From NCBI GenBank assembly GCA_947463395.1, contig CANHRV010000030.1, positions 1 through 9,702 on the forward strand: a stretch of DNA of 9,702 bases, given 5' to 3'. Made by a program: the position numbers and the translations under genes. A model generated the notes under the pieces. It was not told the origin of the DNA. It made no database searches and saw only the letters and a program-made list of their open reading frames with translations. Shown here one piece after another: positions 1 to 5,946 of this stretch (positions are counted from its first letter, which is position 1; each line of letters opens with the position of its first letter). The stretch comes from Opitutia bacterium. Lineage in GTDB: Bacteria; Verrucomicrobiota; Verrucomicrobiia; Opitutales; UBA953.

Positions 1-104
1 GCTTGCCAGACATCAGCAGGGATTTTCTCGGTCGAGAAAGCTTTGGTCGCGTATCGCCACTCGAGGGCATTTACCAATTGTGCAGGAGTCGTAGCAGGTT
101 TCAT
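1..104 (-). CDS. Nitroreductase-family NAD(P)H-dependent flavoprotein, N-terminal fragment
   Basis: Only the first 34 codons are present; the gene continues past base 1. The start is the ATG at 104-102, and the peptide begins MKPATTPAQLVNALEWRY. The stretch from residue 10 to 33, with Arg17, Thr20, Lys21 and Phe23 in RYATKAF, matches the N-terminus of the FMN-dependent nitroreductase family (NfsB-like NAD(P)H oxidoreductases). In that family a similar R-x-x-T-K-x-F motif lies near the start and helps bind the FMN phosphate. Such enzymes reduce nitroaromatics, quinones or related acceptors in the cytoplasm; the real substrate cannot be told from this fragment. The gene begins 38 bp after the lolD stop on the same strand, so it may be the last gene read from the lysS promoter. 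No Shine-Dalgarno sequence is visible, and a 13-bp palindrome abuts the start codon. Family assignment from such a short fragment is likely but not certain. Confidence 0.7.
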   Translation of the reverse strand, partial: MKPATTPAQLVNALEWRYATKAFSTEKIPADVWQ

Positions 105-117
105 AGACTTGAAGTCT
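105..117. repeat. Perfect 6-bp inverted repeat abutting the flavoprotein start codon
   Basis: The sequence AGACTTGAAGTCT has two 6-bp arms around one central base. It sits directly against the start codon of the flavoprotein gene, in its 38-bp leader. It could be a small operator or a weak RNA hairpin covering the ribosome-binding zone. It also resembles a tRNA anticodon arm, but no other tRNA arms are present. At 13 bp, chance is a real alternative. Confidence 0.35.
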
Positions 118-142
118 GTAACCCACAATTAATAATGTCAAA

Positions 143-808
143 CTACGCTGGCGTTAGCACCCCGGAAGAGAGGAAGAATCGTCGTTGGGTACGCTCAGCA
201 AATTCTTTACTGTGAGTCACTAAGACGAGGGCCGTGTTGCGCTGTGCAACCACTTCTAATAATAAATTCATCACATCCTTGCCCGTCACTTCATCCAAAT
301 TACCCGTCGGTTCATCGGCGAGAATGACAGCTGGCTGATTAATGAGAGCTCGGGCAATCGCAACACGTTGACATTCACCACCCGAAAGTTGGGTAGGCAT
401 GTGATGAATTCGGTGACTCAAGCCCACCAAAGCCAAGAGCGCTTGTGCTTCTTTTTCGCTTTCGCCTTGTCCAGCAATTTGAGCAGCAAGAGCAACATTT
501 TCCCATGCATTAAGCTCTGGCATTAACTGATAATTCTGAAAAACAAATCCCACTCCTTGTCCGAGACAGCGATGAGGAGATAGCATCGTTCGAGAGGATA
601 ATTTCAATTTCACTTCGCCAGAATCAGGGACATCGAGTCCTCCTAAGAGTTGAAGCAAAGTCGTTTTCCCCGAACCAGAGGAACCGCGAATGGATACAGA
701 CTCGCCCGCATAAACCTCGAGATCAATCGAACGTAAAACCGTTAAAAGACCAGTCGGTGACTTGAAGGATTTTTTTAATCCTTTAGCTTGTAGAACAATT
801 TCAGACAT
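143..808 (-). CDS. lolD: Lipoprotein-releasing ABC transporter ATP-binding protein LolD
   Basis: This 221-residue ABC ATPase has the usual LolD/MacB-subfamily size. It has Walker A GSSGSGKT at 42-49, the Q-loop glutamine at 91, signature LSGGE at 141-145, Walker B VILADEP at 161-167, the D-loop TGNLD at 168-172 and the switch histidine at 199. The signature continues as CQR rather than the more common QQR, a mild change outside the catalytic residues. LolD hydrolyses ATP at the cytoplasmic face of the inner membrane. This powers the LolC/E permease, which lifts outer-membrane lipoproteins out of the bilayer and passes them to the chaperone LolA. Its ATG overlaps the end of the permease gene by 8 bp, a sign of translational coupling, and a good Shine-Dalgarno GGAGG lies 9 nt upstream inside that gene. 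The subfamily also contains MacB- and FtsE-like ATPases, so the Lol role rests largely on the adjacent permease. Confidence 0.88.
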   Translation of the reverse strand: MSEIVLQAKGLKKSFKSPTGLLTVLRSIDLEVYAGESVSIRGSSGSGKTTLLQLLGGLDVPDSGEVKLKLSSRTMLSPHRCLGQGVGFVFQNYQLMPELNAWENVALAAQIAGQGESEKEAQALLALVGLSHRIHHMPTQLSGGECQRVAIARALINQPAVILADEPTGNLDEVTGKDVMNLLLEVVAQRNTALVLVTHSKEFAERTQRRFFLSSGVLTPA

Positions 809-2021
809 CGCGCATTGCCTCCGAAGGTTTGCGTCCCGCAGCCCACAAAGCGGGCACTAAGCCAGCTAACGTGGTAACAAGAAGAGTGAATACAGCCGCG
901 ATTAAGAAATCCATCGGCTCGTAATGAAGAGGGACACGAGCAAACTGATAAACACTGGCAACCATATCACCGTCTCCAAAAAGATTATTAATGGTGCCCA
1001 GAATACTATCTCGGAAGGAAAGAATCGTCCAGGTGAGAACAAATCCTAAAGAAGTCCCCAAAGCCCCAATCCAGAGACCCTGTAAACCAAAGAGACCAAC
1101 CAACTGCCAAGGTTTAGCGCCTAAGGCGACAAGGACTCCCACTTCCCGGGAGCGTCGAATAACGGCTGAAAATAAAGTGCTACCAATAGAGAACGAGGCC
1201 ACCAAGGTGATGATGAACATCAAGAAGAAAAGCATCGTTTTCTCAAAACGAATCGCCTCGAGGAAATTCTTCTTTATCTCCTGCCAAGGCACGAAACGCA
1301 AATCAGGTTTACCTTGATTTAATCGTGCGGCAATCGCTGGCGCCTGAGAGGGATCGTCCAAACGAAGAATGACACCGTGGACTTTGTTACCGAGTGACCA
1401 CAGTTCTCGAAAACGGCGCAGGGAAATCATGGCAGCTCGATTATCAACTTCGGAAAAACCAGTACGCACAATGGCACAAACTTCGAGTTCTGCTGGCAAA
1501 GGTGCTTTTCCTTTTTCCGCTTGGTCCACCATCACCGGTGACCACAGATCAATCTTGTCTCCTACCTTTACCCGCAAATCACGGGCTAGACCGATTCCGA
1601 GGACCACTCGCCCATCATCGAGCTCATTGAAATCTCCAGCGACTACATATCCACGAGCAGGAATTTCTTCATCGGTTGGCACAATCCCGCGAACAAAGGC
1701 GACACCAGAGAAAGAGCCTCGCCGAGTCAGCGCGGGACCCTCGGCGTAGGGGCTAATGGAAAGCACCTCCTCCTCCAGATTAAGGGAAGAAATCAGTTCA
1801 TCCACATTGGAGATGGGGCGATTAGCTACTACGACGCACTCACCAAAGGATTCACGGATACGCAGGCGATGCTCTTCACCAAAACCATTCATCACCGTCT
1901 GAACCACAAGGAGAGAAGCAACCCCCAGACCCACTCCCAAAATAGAAACAATCGCAAAAGCCGGAAATCGCTTTCCTGGAGGAAAGAGTTGACGCAGGGC
2001 GAGATGGAAAAACCAGGCCAA
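801..2021 (-). CDS. lolC: Lipoprotein-releasing system permease, LolC/LolE family (FtsX superfamily)
   Basis: The 406 residues have the classical LolC/E layout. There is a short cytoplasmic N-terminus, TM1 at about 20-43 ending in the family-typical VVQTVMNGF, a periplasmic MacB-like domain at about 45-258, then TM2 (262-287), TM3 (306-334) and TM4 (371-396) forming the FtsX domain. The cytoplasmic segment RRSREVGVLVALGAKP at 289-304 matches the coupling helix that contacts the ATPase, and the C-terminus AAGRKPSEAMRDV is typical of FtsX-type permeases. The protein should extract mature lipoproteins from the inner membrane for transfer to LolA. The start is a TTG (2021-2019) only 5 bp after the lysS stop, with no Shine-Dalgarno; an in-frame stop 18 nt upstream leaves little alternative, so translation is probably coupled to lysS. 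It overlaps lolD by 8 bp. Only one permease gene is present, so it may act as a homodimer (LolF-like) unless a second lies elsewhere; LolC and LolE cannot be told apart here. Confidence 0.86.
   Translation of the reverse strand: MAWFFHLALRQLFPPGKRFPAFAIVSILGVGLGVASLLVVQTVMNGFGEEHRLRIRESFGECVVVANRPISNVDELISSLNLEEEVLSISPYAEGPALTRRGSFSGVAFVRGIVPTDEEIPARGYVVAGDFNELDDGRVVLGIGLARDLRVKVGDKIDLWSPVMVDQAEKGKAPLPAELEVCAIVRTGFSEVDNRAAMISLRRFRELWSLGNKVHGVILRLDDPSQAPAIAARLNQGKPDLRFVPWQEIKKNFLEAIRFEKTMLFFLMFIITLVASFSIGSTLFSAVIRRSREVGVLVALGAKPWQLVGLFGLQGLWIGALGTSLGFVLTWTILSFRDSILGTINNLFGDGDMVASVYQFARVPLHYEPMDFLIAAVFTLLVTTLAGLVPALWAAGRKPSEAMRDV
818..822 (-). promoter_or_regulatory. Shine-Dalgarno site of lolD
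   Basis: On the minus strand GGAGG lies 9 nt before the lolD ATG, within the last codons of the permease gene. It fixes the lolD start at 808. Another ATG lies 7 nt upstream, but it is in the permease frame and runs straight to that gene's stop. This is one of only two convincing ribosome-binding sites in the window. Confidence 0.65.
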
Positions 2022-2026
2022 AGGAA

Positions 2027-3514
2027 TTAAGTAGGATTATTATCGGGACCTAAAGTGGGGAATAAAATGACATCACGAATATTAGCAGCACCCGTGAGCA
2101 AGATAACCAAGCGATCGATTCCGATACCAAGACCACCCGCAGGAGGCATACCATGCTCAAGTGCGAGGAGGAAATCTTCATCGATTTTGTGCTGCTCAGC
2201 ACCCGCTTGAATCTCGAGCATCTTACGCTGAACTCCAGGATCATTCTGTTCCGAGTAAGCAGGAGCAATTTCTTGTCCGTTGATACAAAGCTCAAAAACA
2301 TCAATGGTCGATTCATCACCCGCCGTTACTTTAGCCAAGGGACAAAGTTCTTTCGGAATGTGGGTCACGAAAGTTGGTTGAATCAAAGAAGGCTCGATCA
2401 GTTTACCAAAAACCTCGTTCGTTACTTCATAGTCCTCCCAATCAGAGCGAGGTTCATGTAAATCCATCTTTTTGCAGGCGGCGATTTTCTCCTCTTTCGT
2501 ACGAGAGAACCACTGAGCGTCGCCGGTTTTTTCAATAATCAAATCCTTATATTTTACTTCGCGCCAATTGCCACCGAGCTCAATGGCAACGCCGTCATGA
2601 CGAGTTACCGTGGTTGAACCTAAAACTTCTCGGCAAACCGTTTGAATCAACGAGCGAACTAATTCCATCATGCCTCGATAATCCGAGTATGCCTGATAGG
2701 CTTCCAGCATCGTGAACTCGGGACTGTGCTTGACCGAGACACCTTCGTTACGAAATACACGACCAATTTCGAAAACCCGATCCATTCCACCGACCAAGCA
2801 ACGCTTGAGGTGCAACTCGAGAGCGATACGTAAATAAAAATCGCAATCGAGAGCGTTGGAATGAGTTTCAAAAGGACGGGCCGCGGCTCCTCCTGCAATC
2901 GTGTGCAAAACAGGCGTCTCGACCTCGACAAACTGCCGACTCCAGAAAAACTTACGAATCGATTCAACCACTCGACTACGAATCAGTAGACGTCGACGTG
3001 ACTCTTCGTTAACGATTAAATCGAGGTAACGTTGACGATAAATTTTTTCGGCATCCGTTAATCCAGCCCACTTCTCTGGTAATGGTCGAAGGGCTTTGGC
3101 TAAAAGTTTATAATCTGCGGCACGCACCGTAACCTCTCCCGTCTTCGTGCGAAAAAGTTTACCGCGAACGCCCACAAAATCACCGAGGTCGACGAGTTTC
3201 TTAAAATGCGTATCGTAACGATCGGACAGTGCGTCTCGGGTGAAGTAACACTGTTGTACTCCAGCACGATCGAGAATCTTCACGAAACTGGCTTTACCCA
3301 TGACGCGAACCGCGACAACCCGCCCTGCGACAGAAACCTCGGGACCTTCCTCAACGCCCTCGGGCAAAAGTTTGGCACAATCTTGAGAAATATGGGTTTG
3401 CGACCATTCTCCACGATAGGGGTCCTCTCCAGTAGCACGAAGTTGGGCAAGTTTCTCCAGACGAACCGCATGCAGGTCGTGGGAGATGGCATTTAAATCA
3501 GGCTTATCACTCAT
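2027..3514 (-). CDS. lysS: Lysyl-tRNA synthetase, class II
   Basis: This cytoplasmic enzyme charges tRNA-Lys with lysine using ATP. The product is 495 residues, normal for bacterial LysRS-II (about 490-505). An OB-fold anticodon-binding domain spans about 60-136 and is followed by the class II catalytic core. Motif 1 is seen in VEVETPVL near 196-203. Motif 2 lies at about 246-273, with the FRNE arginine at 255 and HSPEFTMLEAY after it. Motif 3 is GGLGIGIDRL at 460-469, with the ATP-binding arginine at 468. The lysine-pocket segment FELCINGQEIAPAYSEQNDP is recognisable although slightly unusual, and CPLAK replaces the commoner SPLAK. An in-frame ATG four codons upstream (3526) is possible. I chose 3514 because GGGAG lies 5 nt before it and the peptide then begins MSDKPDLNAIS, whereas the upstream ATG has no good site. 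It leads the minus-strand cluster and is divergent from thyA. Confidence 0.97.
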   Translation of the reverse strand: MSDKPDLNAISHDLHAVRLEKLAQLRATGEDPYRGEWSQTHISQDCAKLLPEGVEEGPEVSVAGRVVAVRVMGKASFVKILDRAGVQQCYFTRDALSDRYDTHFKKLVDLGDFVGVRGKLFRTKTGEVTVRAADYKLLAKALRPLPEKWAGLTDAEKIYRQRYLDLIVNEESRRRLLIRSRVVESIRKFFWSRQFVEVETPVLHTIAGGAAARPFETHSNALDCDFYLRIALELHLKRCLVGGMDRVFEIGRVFRNEGVSVKHSPEFTMLEAYQAYSDYRGMMELVRSLIQTVCREVLGSTTVTRHDGVAIELGGNWREVKYKDLIIEKTGDAQWFSRTKEEKIAACKKMDLHEPRSDWEDYEVTNEVFGKLIEPSLIQPTFVTHIPKELCPLAKVTAGDESTIDVFELCINGQEIAPAYSEQNDPGVQRKMLEIQAGAEQHKIDEDFLLALEHGMPPAGGLGIGIDRLVILLTGAANIRDVILFPTLGPDNNPT

Positions 3515-3519
3515 AATGA

Positions 3520-3524
3520 CTCCC
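3520..3524 (-). promoter_or_regulatory. Shine-Dalgarno-like site deciding the lysS start
   Basis: On the minus strand GGGAG lies 5 nt before the ATG at 3514-3512. It overlaps the alternative upstream ATG at 3526-3524, which itself has no comparable site. This favours the 495-residue over the 499-residue form of LysRS. Confidence 0.5.
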
Positions 3525-3558
3525 ATAAGGGGTGTCCACAGGGGGGCGGGCTGGCAAG

Positions 3559-3583
3559 GGCGAAAGGTTTCCCTTTTATCGCC
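3559..3583 (-). promoter_or_regulatory. Predicted GAAA-capped hairpin in the lysS leader / divergent intergenic region
   Basis: Read on the minus strand (lysS sense), GGCG pairs with CGCC and AAAGG pairs with CCTTT around a GAAA loop, with a 3-nt ATA bulge on the 5' side: nine base pairs in all. The loop fits the GNRA class, which is stable in RNA. The 3' base lies about 45 nt before the lysS start, so it would be in the leader if transcription begins upstream of it. As DNA it is an inverted repeat between two divergent genes and could also be an operator. No U-run follows in either direction, so it does not look like an intrinsic terminator. Transcription of this segment is not shown by the sequence. 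Confidence 0.35.
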
Positions 3584-3591
3584 TTTCCGGA

Positions 3592-3619
3592 TTGCCGAAC
3601 CCGAATTCTAGGGAATAAC
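3592..3619 (+). promoter_or_regulatory. Possible sigma-70-type promoter for thyA-folA
   Basis: TTGCCG (3592-3597) and AATAAC (3614-3619) are separated by 16 bp; each matches its consensus hexamer at four of six positions. Transcription would begin near 3626, only about 2 nt before the thyA ATG, giving an almost leaderless mRNA. That would fit the absence of a well-placed Shine-Dalgarno there. The match is weak and could be chance. Confidence 0.25.
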
Positions 3620-3627
3620 CAAAAGAC

Positions 3628-4473
3628 ATGAAGGCTTATCTCGACCTACTCCGCCATGTTCGGCAAACCGGAGAAGTTCGCAAAGACCGCACGGGGGTGG
3701 GCACCATCGGAATCTTCGGAGCTCAACTTCGCTTTGATCTCGCTGAAGGCTTCCCTCTCGTCACGACCAAAAAAGTCCACACCCGTTCCATCATTCAAGA
3801 ATTACTTTGGTTTTTAGCAGGACGCACCGACAACCAATGGCTTACCGAGCGAGGAGTTACCATTTGGGATGAATGGGCCACGGCAGAGCAGTGTGCGAAA
3901 TTCGGTCGAGCCGCGGGAGAACTTGGTCCAGTGTACGGACATCAATGGCGTCGTTTTGGAGCAACTAAAAATCCCGATGGAACCTATCGGGCGGATGGAG
4001 TCGACCAAATCAAAAACTTGTTGGAGCAACTGAAGAAAAATCCTTCGAGTCGACGTCACATTGTCACTGGCTGGAATCCCTTGGAGGCTGATCAAGTGGC
4101 CCTACCCCCTTGCCATACCCTCTTTCAATTTCATGTCTCCACTGATCAACGCCTGAGTTGTCAACTTTACCAACGCAGTGCTGATTTGTTTTTGGGAGTT
4201 CCCTTCAATATCGCGAGTTACTCTCTCCTCACGCATATGATTGCTCAAGTTACTGGACTAAAGCCTGGTCACTTTGTTCATACATTTGGAGACGCTCACA
4301 TCTACCTCAATCACCTCGAACAAGTTGATTTACAATGTTCTCGTGAGCCACGCCCACTCCCGCGTTTAGTTTTAAACCCTGCGGTGACTGACCTTTTTGC
4401 CTTCAAATACGAAGACATCACCATTGAAGGCTACGATCCTCATCCAGCCATTAAAGCCCCCGTTGCCATTTAA
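3628..4473 (+). CDS. thyA: Thymidylate synthase
   Basis: ThyA converts dUMP to dTMP in the cytoplasm, using 5,10-methylenetetrahydrofolate as carbon donor and reductant and releasing dihydrofolate. The product has 281 residues against 264 in E. coli; the extra length is mostly in the region at about 85-125. Key residues are visible: Arg21 in the phosphate-binding loop (KDRTGVGT), Glu58 (QELLWFL), Trp80, the nucleophile Cys162 in LPPCHTLFQF, the phosphate-binding QRSADLFLGVPFN segment at 182-194 with Arg183 and Asn194, and the dUMP-binding HIY at 224-226. The C-terminus ends in APVAI, as expected for the tail that closes over the active site. The ATG at 3628 gives the canonical N-terminus; no strong Shine-Dalgarno precedes it, only AGGGAA 12 nt away. 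folA follows after 4 bp and recycles the dihydrofolate product, so the two genes are a functional as well as transcriptional pair. Confidence 0.98.
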   Translation: MKAYLDLLRHVRQTGEVRKDRTGVGTIGIFGAQLRFDLAEGFPLVTTKKVHTRSIIQELLWFLAGRTDNQWLTERGVTIWDEWATAEQCAKFGRAAGELGPVYGHQWRRFGATKNPDGTYRADGVDQIKNLLEQLKKNPSSRRHIVTGWNPLEADQVALPPCHTLFQFHVSTDQRLSCQLYQRSADLFLGVPFNIASYSLLTHMIAQVTGLKPGHFVHTFGDAHIYLNHLEQVDLQCSREPRPLPRLVLNPAVTDLFAFKYEDITIEGYDPHPAIKAPVAI

Positions 4474-4477
4474 TTTC

Positions 4478-4951
4478 GTGCGCCCGAACCGCCCCCTCAT
4501 TGCTATCGCAGCGGTTGCTCGTAATCGGGCGATTGGCATACAAAACAAACTGCCTTGGCATATCCCAGAGGACTTTGCTTTTTTTAAGCGTACCACTATG
4601 GGTCAAGCGCTGGTCATGGGACGAAAAACTTACGAATCCATTGGTCGCCCACTTCCTGGTCGAACCACGATTGTTTTAAGTCGCTCTAACTTTTCTGCTC
4701 CGCAAGTTCTCACGGCAAGAAATTGGGAGGAATGCTGGCAACTAGCCCCTGATCAAACACTTTTCCTCGCTGGAGGAGCGGCGCTTTACCAAGAAGCGCT
4801 TCCTTGGTGTTCTGAATTATTGCTCACCCATGTCGATGTCGAGCCCGTGGCCGATGCCTTTTTCCCTGATTGGACAACCTATTTTAACGAAGGTAAAGTC
4901 ATCGAAAGCCACTCCCAGTGTGTGATGAAAAGACACCTGCCCAAGACCTAA
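4478..4951 (+). CDS. folA: Dihydrofolate reductase (GTG start)
   Basis: FolA reduces dihydrofolate to tetrahydrofolate with NADPH, restoring the cofactor oxidised by ThyA. With a GTG start the protein has 157 residues, close to the usual 159. The N-terminal strand RPLIAIAAVARNRAIGIQNK leads to LPWHIPEDFAFFKR, where Asp32 is the substrate-protonating acid (Asp27 in E. coli). MGRKTYESIGRPLPGR at 47-62 is the signature loop, and FLAGGAALY carries the glycine pair that binds NADPH. An ATG at 4397 also opens this frame, but it would add 27 unrelated residues and overlap thyA by 77 bp. The GTG at 4478, 4 bp after the thyA stop, places the start exactly where the family begins; a TTG at 4463 is a less likely option. 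No Shine-Dalgarno is visible, so translation probably depends on coupling to thyA. The C-terminal strand SHSQCVMKR aligns with the family's SHSYCFEILERR and then ends in HLPKT. Confidence 0.95.
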   Translation: MRPNRPLIAIAAVARNRAIGIQNKLPWHIPEDFAFFKRTTMGQALVMGRKTYESIGRPLPGRTTIVLSRSNFSAPQVLTARNWEECWQLAPDQTLFLAGGAALYQEALPWCSELLLTHVDVEPVADAFFPDWTTYFNEGKVIESHSQCVMKRHLPKT

Positions 4952-4960
4952 GAACCCCTG

Positions 4961-4988
4961 TTGGCAAGACTGGGTGTCGAAGAATAAG
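4961..4988 (+). promoter_or_regulatory. Possible sigma-70-type promoter for the nuoJKLMN cluster
   Basis: TTGGCA (five of six to the -35 consensus) and AATAAG (four of six to the -10) are 16 bp apart in the 129-bp gap between folA and nuoJ. The predicted start near 4995 would give a leader of roughly 85 nt ending in a pyrimidine-rich tract. The rest of the gap holds no plausible gene and no terminator-like hairpin with a T-run, so read-through from folA is also possible. Confidence 0.3.
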
Positions 4989-5080
4989 CCGAACGATGCC
5001 AGTAGATGAAAAGTTATTCAGAATGACATTTTGGGTCGTTTTCTCCTTTCCAATAGTCACCCCTCTCCTACTTTCCCCAC

Positions 5081-5617
5081 ATGCCAGATGGTCTGTTTAT
5101 ATTCTTTGCTGCACTCACACTCGGTGCCGCCTCCCTCTTGGTTCTCAGTCGCAATGCGGTGACTTCTGCCATGGGAATGATTTTAACCCTCGTCGGCGTT
5201 GCCGCTGACTTCTTCTTACTCGATGCATACTTCCTCGGAGTGCTACAGGTGCTGGTTTACGCCGGCGCTGTGATGGTTCTCTTTCTTTTTATCATTATGT
5301 TGCTCTCCGATAGCGGAGAATCCTCCAGGGCTTACCCTTGGAAACAAGCGATGTTAGGTTTAGCGGTTTTCTTCTTTTTAGCTGCTGGAGTTTTTTGGCT
5401 CTTCCTTTGGTCGGGGGCCCTCTCTCACAACATAGCGGGAGCAACACCACCTGAACTTTCAGCAAATCCAAGCGAGTTTACGACCTCCGCCAAATCCTTT
5501 GGTCGATTACTCTACACCAAATATTTACTGCCACTACAAATTTCCGGATTCCTTCTTCTCGTTGCTCTCGTTGGCGTGGTTTCCTTGAGCAAGGAACCCA
5601 AAAACGAAGTCCCCTAA
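5081..5617 (+). CDS. nuoJ: NADH-quinone oxidoreductase subunit J
   Basis: NuoJ (ND6 homologue) is a 178-residue inner-membrane subunit of complex I, close to the usual 165-185. Five hydrophobic helices are seen at about 4-22, 27-46, 52-75, 88-110 and 152-171. The third contains the diagnostic VLVYAGAVMVLFLFIIML, where Tyr60 and Gly62 correspond to the pi-bulge helix whose movement links quinone reduction to pumping. The C-terminal segment GRLLYTKYLLPLQISGFLLL is also family-typical. It opens the nuoJKLMN run and is followed by nuoK after 14 bp. The ATG at 5081 gives the normal N-terminus but has no Shine-Dalgarno; the 40 nt before it are strongly pyrimidine-rich. Its upstream neighbour is folA rather than the usual nuoI. 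Confidence 0.95.
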   Translation: MPDGLFIFFAALTLGAASLLVLSRNAVTSAMGMILTLVGVAADFFLLDAYFLGVLQVLVYAGAVMVLFLFIIMLLSDSGESSRAYPWKQAMLGLAVFFFLAAGVFWLFLWSGALSHNIAGATPPELSANPSEFTTSAKSFGRLLYTKYLLPLQISGFLLLVALVGVVSLSKEPKNEVP

Positions 5618-5631
5618 AGACTGATCCCGCC

Positions 5632-5940
5632 ATGGAACACACCACTCTCACTCATCATTTACTTCTTGCCGGTTTACTTTTTGTCATCGGCCTCACCGGA
5701 GTTCTCATCCGTCGTAATTTACTCGTGGTCTACATGTGCCTCGAGTTAATGCTGACCGCAGCCACCTTGGCTCTGGTCGCTTTCTCTCGATTTAATCAAA
5801 CAATGGATGGTGCGGTTTTCGTTTTCTTTATCATTACCGTGGCTGCAGCCGAAGTGGCCGTAGGGCTGGCTTTAATTGTCGCCCTATTCCGTCAGCAAAA
5901 AACGGTGCAATCCAACGAACTCAGCACTCTCTGCGACTAA
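5632..5940 (+). CDS. nuoK: NADH-quinone oxidoreductase subunit K
   Basis: NuoK (ND4L homologue) is a 102-residue protein with three membrane helices (about 8-26, 30-52 and 61-86). The two membrane-buried glutamates of the family are both present: Glu38 in the second helix (CLELM) and Glu74 in the third (AAAEVAVGLA), equivalent to E. coli Glu36 and Glu72. These form part of the E-channel, which carries charge from the quinone site towards the antiporter-like subunits. The sequence NLLVVYMCLELMLTAA is a clear family hallmark. The length is normal and nothing is missing. The gene lies between nuoJ and nuoL with gaps of 14 and 6 bp, so co-transcription is nearly certain; no Shine-Dalgarno is seen. 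Confidence 0.97.
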   Translation: MEHTTLTHHLLLAGLLFVIGLTGVLIRRNLLVVYMCLELMLTAATLALVAFSRFNQTMDGAVFVFFIITVAAAEVAVGLALIVALFRQQKTVQSNELSTLCD

Positions 5941-5946
5941 TTTTCG

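Noticed and set aside
85..130. A tRNA-like anticodon arm, reading TGA (Ser) on the plus strand or TCA (Sec) on the minus strand
   Set aside because: No matching T-arm, D-arm or acceptor stem is present on either strand, and the segment overlaps the start of a convincing nitroreductase-family coding region.
1369..1749. A 126-codon open frame on the plus strand opposite lolC
   Set aside because: It is antisense to a clearly coding permease gene, has low-complexity Ser/Arg/Thr-rich composition and shows no start signal.
3526..3526. Upstream ATG for lysS adding four residues
   Set aside because: It has no ribosome-binding site, whereas the ATG at 3514 has GGGAG at 5 nt; it remains possible but less likely.
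4900..4951. Possible frameshift at the end of folA because the tail ends HLPKT rather than the usual ERR-type ending
   Set aside because: The preceding SHSQCVMKR aligns with the family's last strand, total length is normal and the other frames do not give a better ending.
4958..5005. Hairpin pairing CTGTTGGCA with TGCCAGTAG between folA and nuoJ, considered as a terminator
   Set aside because: The stem includes two G-U pairs, the loop is about 30 nt and no T-run follows, so it is not a convincing terminator and is probably chance.
4918..5208. A 96-codon open frame bridging folA and nuoJ
   Set aside because: Its first part is the folA tail in another frame and its last part overlaps nuoJ out of frame; the peptide has no recognisable family pattern.
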